Positions 17,873 to 25,883 of a stretch of 64,000 nucleotides of DNA are shown here, one piece after another; position 1 is the stretch's first letter; each line of letters opens with the position of its first letter. Origin of the DNA: JBEOJY01 sp040275305 (lineage in GTDB: Bacteria; Pseudomonadota; Alphaproteobacteria; UBA9219); the NCBI GenBank assembly GCA_040275305.1, contig JBEOJY010000001.1, positions 62,001 through 126,000 of the forward strand. Direction: 5' to 3'. The notes under the pieces are model-generated. The model saw only the letters and a program-made list of their open reading frames with translations. It was not told the DNA's origin and ran no database searches. Made by a program: the position numbers and the translations under genes.

Positions 17873-18610
17873 TCAAGTGGCGAGGTTGAGAAGACGCGAG
17901 CCTGAATCAACGTGGATGATTTCTCCGGTGATCGAAGGCGTTTCGATCAGGAAGCGGACGGCGCAGGCGACGTCTTCGGGACGCGTGGCGGCGCGTAGCG
18001 GCAAGGCGGCTATACGTTGCGCGAAGGTTTCTTCCGTGTCGCGCGCGCTGGGGAGAGTCGTGCCGGGGGCGACTGCGTTGACGCGCAGGCGTGGGGCTTC
18101 GCGCAGGGCCATGGCGAATGTCAGATTTCGCAGCGCGATTTTGCTGGCGTTGTAGTTGGAGAAGCTGGGCTTGTCCGGGCGGCTGTCGAGCAGATTGACG
18201 ATGGCGGAAGATGTTAGCGCGGCGTTGTTCGCGGCGAAGGATTCGCTTAAAATCTTTGGCGCTTCGTAGTTTATGATTCGGTGGCGCGCGCCGCCGGGGT
18301 CCTGCGCGTCAGGCTCAAAGAGGCTGGCGTTGTTGACGAGGGCCGTGAGTGGGCCGATTTCTTCGATCAGCGAGGGAATTAATTTTTCCGTCAGCGCAAG
18401 GTTAGCGAGGTTGATCTCGGCGAGCGCCGCCTTGCGGCCCATGTCCTGAATCTGTTCGGCGAGCGCCTGCGCTTCACTTTGCGAAGCGTGGTAATGGACG
18501 ACGATATTCCAACCGTTCGCGGCGAGATCGAGCGCGATGGCGTGGCCAATGCGTCTGGCGGCTCCGGTGACTAGCGCCCAGCGTTCGGGGAAGGCCTGCT
18601 CAGTCATCAT
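17873..18610 (-). CDS. SDR-family oxidoreductase, FolM/pteridine-reductase-like
   Basis: A 245-residue short-chain dehydrogenase. The cofactor motif is VTGAARRIGHAIAL, with an Arg-rich start suggesting NADPH. NNASLF is the structural motif and YNASK the catalytic YxxxK. The VTGAARRIG form, and position directly after folB, point to a FolM-like dihydromonapterin or pteridine reductase. I chose the ATG at 18610, which overlaps the folB stop; another ATG lies 18 nt upstream. Operon order is trmJ-folB-SDR. Substrate is inferred from context. Confidence 0.8.
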   Translation of the reverse strand: MMTEQAFPERWALVTGAARRIGHAIALDLAANGWNIVVHYHASQSEAQALAEQIQDMGRKAALAEINLANLALTEKLIPSLIEEIGPLTALVNNASLFEPDAQDPGGARHRIINYEAPKILSESFAANNAALTSSAIVNLLDSRPDKPSFSNYNASKIALRNLTFAMALREAPRLRVNAVAPGTTLPSARDTEETFAQRIAALPLRAATRPEDVACAVRFLIETPSITGEIIHVDSGSRLLNLAT

Positions 18611-18993
18611 GTTTTTCTTCTGCGGCATAGTTCGATTCCTCCGATGGCATCCGGCAGCGCGTTGGGTTTTTCAAGGCGAACAGTTACCTGTTGCGCGCGC
18701 GGGTCGCGGAAACAATAGTCGATGATGAGATCGGCCAAGGTTTCCAGCAGGCAGATATGGCCCATGGCGGGAATGTCGTGCGTGAGAAAATAGTGGATGG
18801 CGCTGTAGTCGATGACGCGCGAAAGGCCGCTGTCGGCGGGATCGCGGAATGTTTCTTGAAGTTCCGACTCGACCTCGATATGCGCGATGACAGGCTGAGG
18901 CTTCTGGCGCTCATGCTCAAGCACGCCGATGGACAGCGTCAGGCGGCAGTCGCGGACGAAGGTGATTAGGGAGTCTTTTTTGCTATTTGTCAT
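18607..18993 (-). CDS. folB: Dihydroneopterin aldolase FolB
   Basis: A 128-residue FolB-fold protein that would cleave dihydroneopterin in folate synthesis. Features are the start RDCRLTLSIGVLEHERQKPQ (family IxIGVxxxEr), VIDYSAIHYFL, and the catalytic region HICLLETLADLI. The ATG at 18993 overlaps the trmJ stop (ATGA) and the gene overlaps the downstream SDR start, so the three genes are coupled. A longer N-terminus running back inside trmJ is discarded. Confidence 0.88.
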   Translation of the reverse strand: MTNSKKDSLITFVRDCRLTLSIGVLEHERQKPQPVIAHIEVESELQETFRDPADSGLSRVIDYSAIHYFLTHDIPAMGHICLLETLADLIIDYCFRDPRAQQVTVRLEKPNALPDAIGGIELCRRRKT

Positions 18994-19754
18994 TGCATAT
19001 CCGCGCTTTTCCTGCTCTTCCCGATCAGCGCCGAGATGACGCCGTGCCAGGTGCGGATTTCCTGTTCGGTCATTTCGGCGCGCATCAGCATGTTTTGCAG
19101 GCTGCGGGTCATGGTGGGGCGCATATCGGCAGCAACGAAAAAGCCATGCGATTCGAGTTCGGATTCCAGTCTGCCAAAGAAGTTCAGGTATTCCTCGCGC
19201 GTTGCGGGGCGGCTGTTGCCAGTGTGGAGTTGCTTGCCGGGTGTTTGGTCTTTGGCCTGACACCATTCATAACTAATGAGCAGAACAGCTTGCGCGAGAT
19301 TTAGCGAGGTGAATTCCGGATTGAGCGGAATCGTGATCTTGGCATTCGCCAACACTATTTGGTCGTTGACGAGGCCTGTGCGTTCGCGGCCGAACATCAC
19401 GCCGATTTTTTGTCCGGCGGCGATGCGTTCGGCCATGTCGGGCGCGGCGGAGCGGGCGGTCAGGATACGGGTTACCATGTCATGTGTGCGGGCGGTAGTC
19501 GCGTAGACGTAATGGAGGTCTGCGAGCGCTTCTTTCAAGGTGGCATAGATTTTGGCGTGGTTTAGGATCGCGTCGGCTCCTGAGGACGCGGCATGCATGC
19601 GTTCCTGCAAAGGATCGTGCAGGGGCCATGGGTCGCGGGGGTCGACGATCCGTAGCTCCGAGAGGCCGCAATTGGCCATGGCGCGGGCAGTCATGCCGAT
19701 GTTTTCGACCAATTGCGGTTCGACCAGAAGGATGACAGGCGTTGGTTGCGTCAT
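18990..19754 (-). CDS. trmJ: tRNA (cytidine/uridine-2'-O-)-methyltransferase TrmJ
   Basis: A 254-residue SPOUT methyltransferase that 2'-O-methylates position 32 of tRNAs. SPOUT motifs are VEPQLVENIGMTARAMANCG (motif 1), IGVMFGRERTGL (motif 2) and TIPLNPEFTSLNLAQAVLL (motif 3, knot). The C-terminal region matches the TrmJ family. The ATG at 19754 was picked because it starts four residues before the conserved strand; longer versions run into the ilvA region on the opposite strand. It heads the trmJ-folB-SDR operon and diverges from ilvA. Confidence 0.9.
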   Translation of the reverse strand: MTQPTPVILLVEPQLVENIGMTARAMANCGLSELRIVDPRDPWPLHDPLQERMHAASSGADAILNHAKIYATLKEALADLHYVYATTARTHDMVTRILTARSAAPDMAERIAAGQKIGVMFGRERTGLVNDQIVLANAKITIPLNPEFTSLNLAQAVLLISYEWCQAKDQTPGKQLHTGNSRPATREEYLNFFGRLESELESHGFFVAADMRPTMTRSLQNMLMRAEMTEQEIRTWHGVISALIGKSRKSADMQ

Positions 19755-19826
19755 GCGTTGTTTATGCCTATTCTTGCGCTTCTCAGGCTGTTGGGACACA
19801 GTGGTTGCCATACTAGGGAAACGTCG

Positions 19827-21392
19827 ATGCTTCAAGGCTATATTAAAAGAATATTGAATGCGCCAGTTTACGATGTCGCCAGTTTCACGCCGCTTGATCC
19901 GGCGCGGGTGTTGTCGGCCCAGATGGGGCGGCATGTGCTGATGAAGCGCGAGGATCTGCAACCGGTTTTTTCGTTCAAGCTGCGGGGCGCTTACACGAAA
20001 ATCATGGCCCTCAGCGCTGAAGAGCGCTTGCGGGGTGTCATTACGGCTTCGGCGGGCAACCATGCGCAAGGGGTGGCTTTGTCAGCTAAAAAGCTTGGAA
20101 TTCGGGCGGTGATCGTGATGCCTGCGACGACGCCGGAGATCAAGGTTTCGGCGGTGCAGAGCCATGGGGCTGAGGTGGTTCTGTTCGGCGATGCCTATCC
20201 CGACGCTTTGGCGCATGCGCTGGAATTAACCAAACTGCATGGGCTTTCCTTCGTTCATCCTTACGACGACCCTGACGTGATCGCCGGGCAGGGGACTATC
20301 GGCATGGAAATTCTACGCCAGTATTCCGGGCCGATCGACGCTATTTTTTGCCCGGTCGGCGGTGGAGGTCTGATTTCCGGAGTGGCGGCGTATGTGAAAT
20401 TCCTGCGGCCCAGCGTGAAGATCATCGGCGTGGAGCCGGAGGATGCCGATTGTCTTTATCAGGCCTTGAAGACGGGCGAGCGGGTGAAGCTTCCGCAGGT
20501 TGGCATTTTCGCCGATGGCGTGGCGGTCGCGCAGGTGGGCGAGGAGAATTTCCGCGTCGCGCGGGAATGCGTGGATCGCGTGATCCGTGTGACGACCGAC
20601 GAGATGTGCGCGGCGATTAAGGACGTGTTCACCGACACGCGGGCGATTGCGGAGCCTTCGGGAGCTTTGGGCGTGGCGGGTATTCGCAAATATCGCATGG
20701 AGCAGGGCGAAGGGCAGGATCATGGCGCTTTAATCGCCGTGATTTCCGGCGCGAACATGAATTTCGAGCGTTTGCGCTATGTCGCGGAGCGGACGGCGAC
20801 GGGCGAGAAGCGCGAGATGCTTTTATCTGTACAGTTGCCGGAAACGCCGGGAAGTTTGCTTAAGTTCTGCGAACTGGTCGGGCGGCGGGCGATTACCGAG
20901 TTCAACTATCGCTATTTTAACCCGCGCGAGGCGCATATTTTTGTCGGGGTGCAGATGGGGAATGTCGCGCAGGAGGGGGGCGTATTTCTAGAGACTTTGG
21001 AGCGCAACGGATTTCCGGCGACCGATATGACCGACAATGACCTCGCCAAGGAACATATTCGCCACATGGTCGGTGGCCACCCGCCCCGCTTGCTCGACGA
21101 GGCGCTTTATAGCTTCGAGTTTCCGGAACGTCCGGGAGCGTTGTTGCGTTTTTTAACGGCGCTGAATCCGAGTTGGAATATCAGCCTCTTTCATTATCGG
21201 AATCACGGCGCGGCGTGGGGGCGTGTCCTGATGGGGTTGCAGGTTCCTGTGGCTGAACGGAATGATCTCAGACAGGTGATACAGAATGTCGGATTTATTG
21301 CGACAGATGAAACGGTTAATCCTGCGTATAGGGTGTTTTTGGCGGGGGGGTGTTCGGACGTAGAATTCGTTTGGTCAGGTTGTTCGGGATAA
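19827..21392 (+). CDS. ilvA: Biosynthetic threonine ammonia-lyase (threonine dehydratase)
   Basis: A 521-residue PLP enzyme that makes 2-oxobutyrate for isoleucine synthesis. The PLP Lys lies in FSFKLRGAYTK (about residues 48-58), the phosphate-binding loop is PVGGGGLISG, and the substrate loop is SAGNHAQG. The C-terminal third carries two ACT-like regulatory modules (each with ERPG/ETPGSLL and NPAYRVFL), as in isoleucine-inhibited IlvA; E. coli IlvA is 514 residues. AGGGAAA precedes the ATG. A decayed copy of the extreme C-terminus lies at 22851-22991. Confidence 0.95.
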   Translation: MLQGYIKRILNAPVYDVASFTPLDPARVLSAQMGRHVLMKREDLQPVFSFKLRGAYTKIMALSAEERLRGVITASAGNHAQGVALSAKKLGIRAVIVMPATTPEIKVSAVQSHGAEVVLFGDAYPDALAHALELTKLHGLSFVHPYDDPDVIAGQGTIGMEILRQYSGPIDAIFCPVGGGGLISGVAAYVKFLRPSVKIIGVEPEDADCLYQALKTGERVKLPQVGIFADGVAVAQVGEENFRVARECVDRVIRVTTDEMCAAIKDVFTDTRAIAEPSGALGVAGIRKYRMEQGEGQDHGALIAVISGANMNFERLRYVAERTATGEKREMLLSVQLPETPGSLLKFCELVGRRAITEFNYRYFNPREAHIFVGVQMGNVAQEGGVFLETLERNGFPATDMTDNDLAKEHIRHMVGGHPPRLLDEALYSFEFPERPGALLRFLTALNPSWNISLFHYRNHGAAWGRVLMGLQVPVAERNDLRQVIQNVGFIATDETVNPAYRVFLAGGCSDVEFVWSGCSG

Positions 21393-21462
21393 TTAAGAAA
21401 GATTTCATGAGAAGTTGGCATGTTCACGTTTTCTTTAACACAATCCATGTAGAGGGGGCGGT

Positions 21463-22053
21463 ATGAAATTTAGGCGTACGCATACAAAGGGTTGGTTGGT
21501 ATTGGGCATTATCTTTGCCTTTGCCTTTGCCTTGTGGCTACCCCAAGAGGCGGAGGCTGATATGAGAACACAGGATCACATCGTTGATGGCAAGAAAATT
21601 ACCTTTGGCTATGAAATGTTTAGCCCCCCGTTTCAGATCAAGAGAGACGCAGGAAATGTTACCGTTCCTGCCTTGAAGGCTTCTTTGCGCTACTACGAAT
21701 TGTTGGCGCAGGGGGATATTCCGGGCGCTTCGGCGCTGACCATGAAGCCGGATGCCGCTAAGAAGCAATGGGACGGTGTGGCGAAAAGCATGGGCGGAAC
21801 CGAGGCATTCAAGAAGAAAATGGCGGAATACTTCACGCAAGGCATGACCGTGAGGGGTGTTCTCTATTACCAGAATGCCGCAGTATTACTTGTCGACAAT
21901 CCCGACATGGGGGTTATGATGACCCAGAGCTTTGTTTGCCAGAAAGACGGTGGTTGCCTTCTGGACGACACGAGAGAAACTGAGGCCGCACGTATGCTTT
22001 CTGGACGTGTCGCCGGAGATATTCGTAACGAAAAACTCAAGTTGCCATTTTGA
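21463..22053 (+). CDS. Exported protein of unknown function
   Basis: A 196-residue protein with a clear signal peptide: basic N-terminus (KFRRTHTKG), hydrophobic core (WLVLGIIFAFAFALWLP) and a likely cleavage after EAEA near residue 32. The mature part is charged and has two Cys (VCQKDGGC) that could form a periplasmic disulfide. A run of G and A precedes the ATG (AGAGGGGGCGG). I recognise no family. It lies between ilvA and the lipocalin gene on the same strand; co-transcription with blc is possible. Confidence 0.72.
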   Translation: MKFRRTHTKGWLVLGIIFAFAFALWLPQEAEADMRTQDHIVDGKKITFGYEMFSPPFQIKRDAGNVTVPALKASLRYYELLAQGDIPGASALTMKPDAAKKQWDGVAKSMGGTEAFKKKMAEYFTQGMTVRGVLYYQNAAVLLVDNPDMGVMMTQSFVCQKDGGCLLDDTRETEAARMLSGRVAGDIRNEKLKLPF

Positions 22054-22151
22054 TCCTGCCGCGCCACAGGCTGAAGGCAAGTTAGTATGATTGATCGTGT
22101 GACTATGGTGCGGCTCGGGTTCGCAGGTGTGCTTCAAAGGTATGGTTTGGC

Positions 22152-22709
22152 ATGAGGTTGCGTTTGCACTATTCGAGACTTGTCGCGCTGGCGGCGCTTC
22201 TCATCGTTGTTTCTTGTACGGGCATTCCTGAGGGAGTCGTGCCGATACGTCCCTTCGATATCGCAAGATACCAAGGGAAATGGCACGAGATCATGCGCCT
22301 TGACCATAGCTTCGAGCGGGGACTTACCAATGTCGACGCGACCTATAGCCTGCGCGAGGACGGTTCCATCGGCGTGCTTAACCGGGGGTTTGATCGCAAG
22401 GCGTGCGAATGGAACGCTGCCGAGGGGCGGGCAGTGTTTCAAGAGGATCCCAGTACGGCGAGCCTGTCCGTCACGTTCTTCTGGCCGTTCGCAGGCGGGT
22501 ATCACGTCATTGATCTGGATCGGGAGTCTTATGGCTGGGCGCTCGTTTCCGGCCCGTCAAAGGACTATCTTTGGATTCTGGCGAGAAAGCCAAGCCTTCC
22601 GCTTCAGACGCGCAAACGCCTTGTCGAGAAGGCCCGCTCGCTCGGCTTTCCTGTCGACGAGCTTATCCTTGTCGATCATGGCCCGATGATGTGCGAACGA
22701 AGGAAGTAG
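22152..22709 (+). CDS. blc: Blc-type outer-membrane lipocalin
   Basis: A 185-residue bacterial lipocalin. The N-terminus is a lipoprotein signal with lipobox IVVSC (Cys22). The lipocalin signature is YQGKWHEIMRLDHSFERG (family GxWYEIARxxxxFE), followed by NVDATYSLREDGSIGV, then FFWPFAGGYHVIDLD, YGWALVSGPSKDYLWILAR and the closing helix region. Blc binds lysophospholipids and helps maintain membranes under stress. Strong AAAGG site upstream. Confidence 0.92.
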   Translation: MRLRLHYSRLVALAALLIVVSCTGIPEGVVPIRPFDIARYQGKWHEIMRLDHSFERGLTNVDATYSLREDGSIGVLNRGFDRKACEWNAAEGRAVFQEDPSTASLSVTFFWPFAGGYHVIDLDRESYGWALVSGPSKDYLWILARKPSLPLQTRKRLVEKARSLGFPVDELILVDHGPMMCERRK

Positions 22710-22721
22710 GTTGACTGCACA

Positions 22722-22856
22722 TTACCCTATTACACTTGAAGCAATTCATTCCATTCAAGAAAGACCAACCTACAAGCGTCATGCCTGCGCGGGCATGACG
22801 CTTGCGGCCGCAACGAATCTTGTTCTGGGACAATATGTTAATGTGTAGGGCGGCAG
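22722..22856. repeat. MITE-like element, copy 1
   Basis: The right side (about 22810-22851), read on the minus strand, gives CCCTACACATTAACATATTG then CAGAACAAGATTCGTTG. This nearly repeats the left arm of the element at 53693-53745. The left end, CACATTACCCTATTACACTT, is a degenerate partner arm. The centre is a compact palindrome, GCGTCATGCCTGCGCGGGCA followed by TGACGC. No coding capacity is seen. It lies between blc and a decayed ilvA tail. Confidence 0.72.
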
Positions 22857-22991
22857 GCGTCTGTCTATCTGCCCGCCTTTGAAGACGATGCCAAATACCG
22901 GAAGCTCCGCGACGTGATTGAGAATGTCGGCTTTGTCGCCAAGGACGAGGCGGATAATCAGCTTAATCGGATGATATGGGGGAGGCGGTAA
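22851..22991 (+). pseudogene. ilvA: Decayed C-terminal fragment of a second ilvA
   Basis: One frame from 22851 to the TAA at 22989-22991 encodes about 46 residues, including LRDVIENVGFVAKDEADNQL. This aligns with the last segment of the intact IlvA upstream (LRQVIQNVGFIATDETVNPA). The rest of the gene and any start are missing. It differs too much to be a fresh duplication of this ilvA. Its 5' edge abuts the right end of a MITE-like repeat, which may mark the break. Support is direct similarity read by eye. Confidence 0.75.
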
Positions 22992-22992
22992 T

Positions 22993-23745
22993 TTACGGAT
23001 TGCGGGTGTTTTCGTAATATCTCTTCGCGTTGACCATCCGACATGGGCGGTGACTAATTTGGTAATTTGTTGATTTTATGGTGTTTCTTGGCGCGCCTGT
23101 GCATTCCGTCGAAGCCGATAGCGACATGTCGCATATCCAGATGTCGCACATCATGATGTCGCCAATCCTCATCGCTGTGACGTGACTTATGCTGCCGTAT
23201 AGGTGCGCGTTGGGATGTTTTCCTCCCTTATCCATAACAAACGTATTGGCAAAATCACCTGTGTTTTTGAGCGCAATCATGGAGGTGGCATAAGTGCTTT
23301 GTCCTCGTGGGCTGCACAGCAGTTCGAGGGGAGGCAAGACCCATCGACCACCTAGGGCATCTTGTATCAGTTTTTGACCGAGAATTTCAGGGTCACGAAT
23401 GTATGTTCCGCGATGTCCGAGTGAAGTCATGTTTCCAACTTCATGCGCCGCATCCTCGAAATTGGTCAGAAGCTGATTCCCTTCCTTGTCAGATAAATCT
23501 TTTGGGGAAGCAAATAAGCAATAAAGCAGGTTATCAGAAATACGAGTCGCTCCAGAGTAATTGGGATTTCTTACAATCTTCCAGACTCCCATGTAGATGC
23601 CTTGAGCAGGGATTAATTTTGCAATTTGATCGTGGCGCGGTATGGAAGGTATAAGCGCGGAATAATCCTCCGGTTCGATTGGAGATAACAGGCATGGGGA
23701 TGTTGGAGTCTCTACAGGGTTTATGCGTGTTTCAGAATGTCGCAT
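22993..23745 (-). CDS. Unknown protein
   Basis: A 250-residue soluble protein starting at the ATG at 23745, without a strong ribosome site. Recognisable features are few: Gly/Thr-rich patches (MTSLGHRGTYIRDPEI), a Met/Ile/Cys-rich strand (RIGDIMMCDIWICDMSL) and a basic C-terminus. No signal peptide or membrane span. Composition is a little AT-richer than its neighbours. It converges on the ilvA fragment with one base between stops. Family unknown; a coding call rests on length and the absence of a better frame. Confidence 0.55.
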   Translation of the reverse strand: MRHSETRINPVETPTSPCLLSPIEPEDYSALIPSIPRHDQIAKLIPAQGIYMGVWKIVRNPNYSGATRISDNLLYCLFASPKDLSDKEGNQLLTNFEDAAHEVGNMTSLGHRGTYIRDPEILGQKLIQDALGGRWVLPPLELLCSPRGQSTYATSMIALKNTGDFANTFVMDKGGKHPNAHLYGSISHVTAMRIGDIMMCDIWICDMSLSASTECTGAPRNTIKSTNYQISHRPCRMVNAKRYYENTRNP

Positions 23746-23861
23746 TGTTAATACCCAATCTTGTTGTTCTTATTGCATAAAAATCATCGCAGATTCAACT
23801 AGTCAGCGCATAATAATGCGGCTCGCTTTGTCATATACTCCGTAGGATTGGAAACCAGAAA

Positions 23862-23966
23862 GAGCAACAAGCGCGATCCAGAGCCACAGAGACTATTCTA
23901 TCGACTCTGGATCGCCTAAGTCGTCTCCCGCTTTGCAAGCGGGAAACTCCTCGCGAGATGACGCCC
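23862..23966. repeat. Palindromic intergenic repeat, family A copy 1
   Basis: It contains GCGATCCAGAG followed by its inverted partner CTCTGGATCGC, then a second hairpin CCCGCTTTGCAAGCGGG and ACTCCTCGCGAGATGACG. The order (GC[A/G]ATCCAGAG, CTCTGGAT[T/C]GC, short hairpin, ACTCCTCGC) recurs at 28739-28863 and 45412-45527, and in part at 63640-63725. It lies in the 260-bp gap 23746-24006, where I see nothing else. Confidence 0.75.
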
Positions 23967-24006
23967 CATCCGCAAGGATTGTCTTTCCTGAGCCCTCTTT
24001 CTTTTG

Positions 24007-25389
24007 CTACCCCCTCTTCCACGTTGTCCCGTTGGGGCCGTCTTCGAGCGTGATGCCTTGGGCGGCGAGGGCATCGCGGATGCGGTCGGCTTCTTTGAAG
24101 TCGCGGACTTTGCGGGCGGCGAGGCGGGCGGCGATGGCGGATTCGATTTCGGATTCCGAGGGGCCAGAGAGGGCTACGCCTGCGCCTTTGAACCATGATT
24201 CGGCTGATTGCTGGAGCAACCCTAGGGCTTCTCCGGCGGCGATGATTTTGGCTTTCAGACGCGTTTTGTCTTCTGGCGATGATGCTTGATAGAAGGCGTT
24301 GACCAGCTCGTGGATTAGCGCGATGGCAAGCGGCGTGTTGAGGTCGTCGCGCAACGCCGCGTCTATGTTTTCGGGAATGGAGGTTTCATGCGTCGGCAGG
24401 TCAGTGGCGGCGCGAAGCGCTCCGTACCACCGGTCGAGCGTGGCTTTGGCTTGTTGCAGTGCGTCCTCGGAAAAGTCGAGCGGCTGGCGGTAATGGCCGG
24501 AGAGTAGCGCGAGACGCAGGGCTTCTCCCGGCGCGATGCCGAGAAGCTGGCGTACCGTGAAGAAGTTACCCAGAGACTTCGACATCTTGTCGTTGTCGAT
24601 GGTCAGGAATCCGTTGTGCAGCCAGTAAGTCGCGAGCGGTTTGTGGTTTGCGCAGGCGCTTTGGGCAATTTCATTTTCGTGGTGCGGGAAGATGAGGTCG
24701 AGGCCGCCGCCGTGAATGTCGAACGTCTCGCCGAGATGTTCTTTCGCCATGGCCGAGCATTCGATGTGCCAGCCGGGGCGTCCGCGTCCCCATGGACTGT
24801 CCCAGCCGGGTTGGTCGTCGGCGCTCGGCTTCCACAGCACGAAGTCGGAGGGATCTTTTTTGTAGGGGGCGACTTCGACGCGCGCGCCTGCGACGAGCTC
24901 GTCGCGCGTGCGGCGTGAGAGCCTTCCGTAATCTGGCATCGATGGCACGTGGAACAGGACGTGGCCGTCGGCGGCGTAGGCGTGCTGTTGCTCGATCAGC
25001 GTTTGGATCATCGCCAGCATTTGCGGGATCGTTTGGGTGCAGCGCGGTTCAATATCGGGAGGCAGGGCGTTTAGCGCTTCCATATCCTCGTGATAGGCGT
25101 CGGTCGTTTTCGCCGTGATCGCGTCGATGGTTTCGCCGGACTGTTTTGCTTTGGCGATGATCTTATCGTCGATATCGGTGATGTTGCGCACATAGGTCAC
25201 GCGCGGATAATGCCGCTTTAATAGACGGTAGAGCGTGTCGAACACCACGACGGGCCGCGCGTTGCCGAGATGCGCGAAATCGTAAACAGTCGGGCCGCAG
25301 ACATACATGCGAATATGCGCGGGATCGAGCGGCTTAAACTCTTCCTTGCTGCGGGACAGGGTGTTGGTCAGGTGGATGGGGTGGGGCAT
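24007..25389 (-). CDS. cysS: Cysteinyl-tRNA synthetase
   Basis: A 460-residue class I synthetase. It has CGPTVYDFAHLGNARP, with the HIGH-equivalent HLGN and the zinc-binding Cys; further zinc ligands in WHIECSAMA and HHENE; and the KMSKS loop DNDKMSKSLGNFF. Length matches the family. It is the third gene of gltX-DUF559-cysS on the minus strand, with 5 nt to the DUF559 stop. The start MPHPIHL is the only good choice. Confidence 0.97.
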   Translation of the reverse strand: MPHPIHLTNTLSRSKEEFKPLDPAHIRMYVCGPTVYDFAHLGNARPVVVFDTLYRLLKRHYPRVTYVRNITDIDDKIIAKAKQSGETIDAITAKTTDAYHEDMEALNALPPDIEPRCTQTIPQMLAMIQTLIEQQHAYAADGHVLFHVPSMPDYGRLSRRTRDELVAGARVEVAPYKKDPSDFVLWKPSADDQPGWDSPWGRGRPGWHIECSAMAKEHLGETFDIHGGGLDLIFPHHENEIAQSACANHKPLATYWLHNGFLTIDNDKMSKSLGNFFTVRQLLGIAPGEALRLALLSGHYRQPLDFSEDALQQAKATLDRWYGALRAATDLPTHETSIPENIDAALRDDLNTPLAIALIHELVNAFYQASSPEDKTRLKAKIIAAGEALGLLQQSAESWFKGAGVALSGPSESEIESAIAARLAARKVRDFKEADRIRDALAAQGITLEDGPNGTTWKRG

Positions 25390-25394
25390 GCGTG

Positions 25395-25883
25395 TCAGAA
25401 CTCCTGCTGTAAAGCCCCTCGCCCTCCATAGGAGGGAGAGGGGTTTGGGGTGAGGGGGGAGTTTGGGTTTGCATGACTGACTCTCCCCCTCACCCTAACC
25501 CTCTCCCCCTCGCGGGGGCGAGGGAATCGCGCTGCGCTATCGCGGGCGTTTGTATCTAATGCTTTGAGTATGGCTTCTGTTACGCCTTCGGCATTTGCCA
25601 AAATGTCGTTGTTCCAGAAACGAAGGATTTGCCAGCCCCATTGTTTCAAATCTTTTGTGCGGCGTTCGTCGCGTTCGTTACTTGCATGTTGTCCGCCATC
25701 GGCTTCAATGACTAAATTATTTTCTATGTTGGCGAAATCGACGATATAGGGGCCGATGGGATGTTGGCGGCGAAATTTGTAGTTTTGCAGTTGTCTGTGA
25801 CGGAGGATGCTCCATAGCCTTCGCTCTGCGTCAGTAGGAATTCTCCGCATGTTTCGCGCATTCTGTAAGTTGCGCTTGCTCAT
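25395..25883 (-). CDS. DUF559 (Vsr-like) endonuclease-domain protein with repeat-derived tail
   Basis: A 162-residue protein. Residues 5-110 are a DUF559 domain: RRIPTDAERRLWSILRHRQL, FRRQHPIGPYIVDFANIEN, LVIEADGGQH and LRFWNNDIL, matching the PD-(D/E)XK-like Vsr fold (D in VDF, E in EADG). Biochemical role is unknown. From about residue 117 on (RFPRPREGERVRVRGRV and TPNPSPSYGGRGAL) the codons lie inside a palindromic repeat also present at 48107-48225, so the tail is probably acquired. The ATG at 25883 overlaps the gltX stop (TGATG). Confidence 0.85.
   Translation of the reverse strand: MSKRNLQNARNMRRIPTDAERRLWSILRHRQLQNYKFRRQHPIGPYIVDFANIENNLVIEADGGQHASNERDERRTKDLKQWGWQILRFWNNDILANAEGVTEAILKALDTNARDSAARFPRPREGERVRVRGRVSHANPNSPLTPNPSPSYGGRGALQQEF
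25411..25537. repeat. Palindromic repeat, family E, long copy inside a gene
   Basis: CCCTCGCCCTCCATAGGAGG with GAGAGGGGTTTGGGGTGAGG forms one arm. The opposing arm has CTCTCCCCCTCACCCTAACC and CTCTCCCCCTCGCGGGGGCG. The same arrangement in the other orientation is at 48107-48225; short related pieces are at 51173-51204 and 54007-54042. Here it supplies the last 40-odd codons of the DUF559 gene. Confidence 0.8.

Noticed and set aside
25411..25537. CRISPR-like array of G- and C-rich repeats
   Set aside because: The repeated units form one large inverted repeat; there are no regularly spaced direct repeats, and none were seen elsewhere in the window.
25395..25883. Restriction or mismatch (Vsr) system
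   Set aside because: DUF559 is Vsr-like in fold, but no methyltransferase or restriction partner adjoins; it is embedded in a tRNA-synthetase operon.
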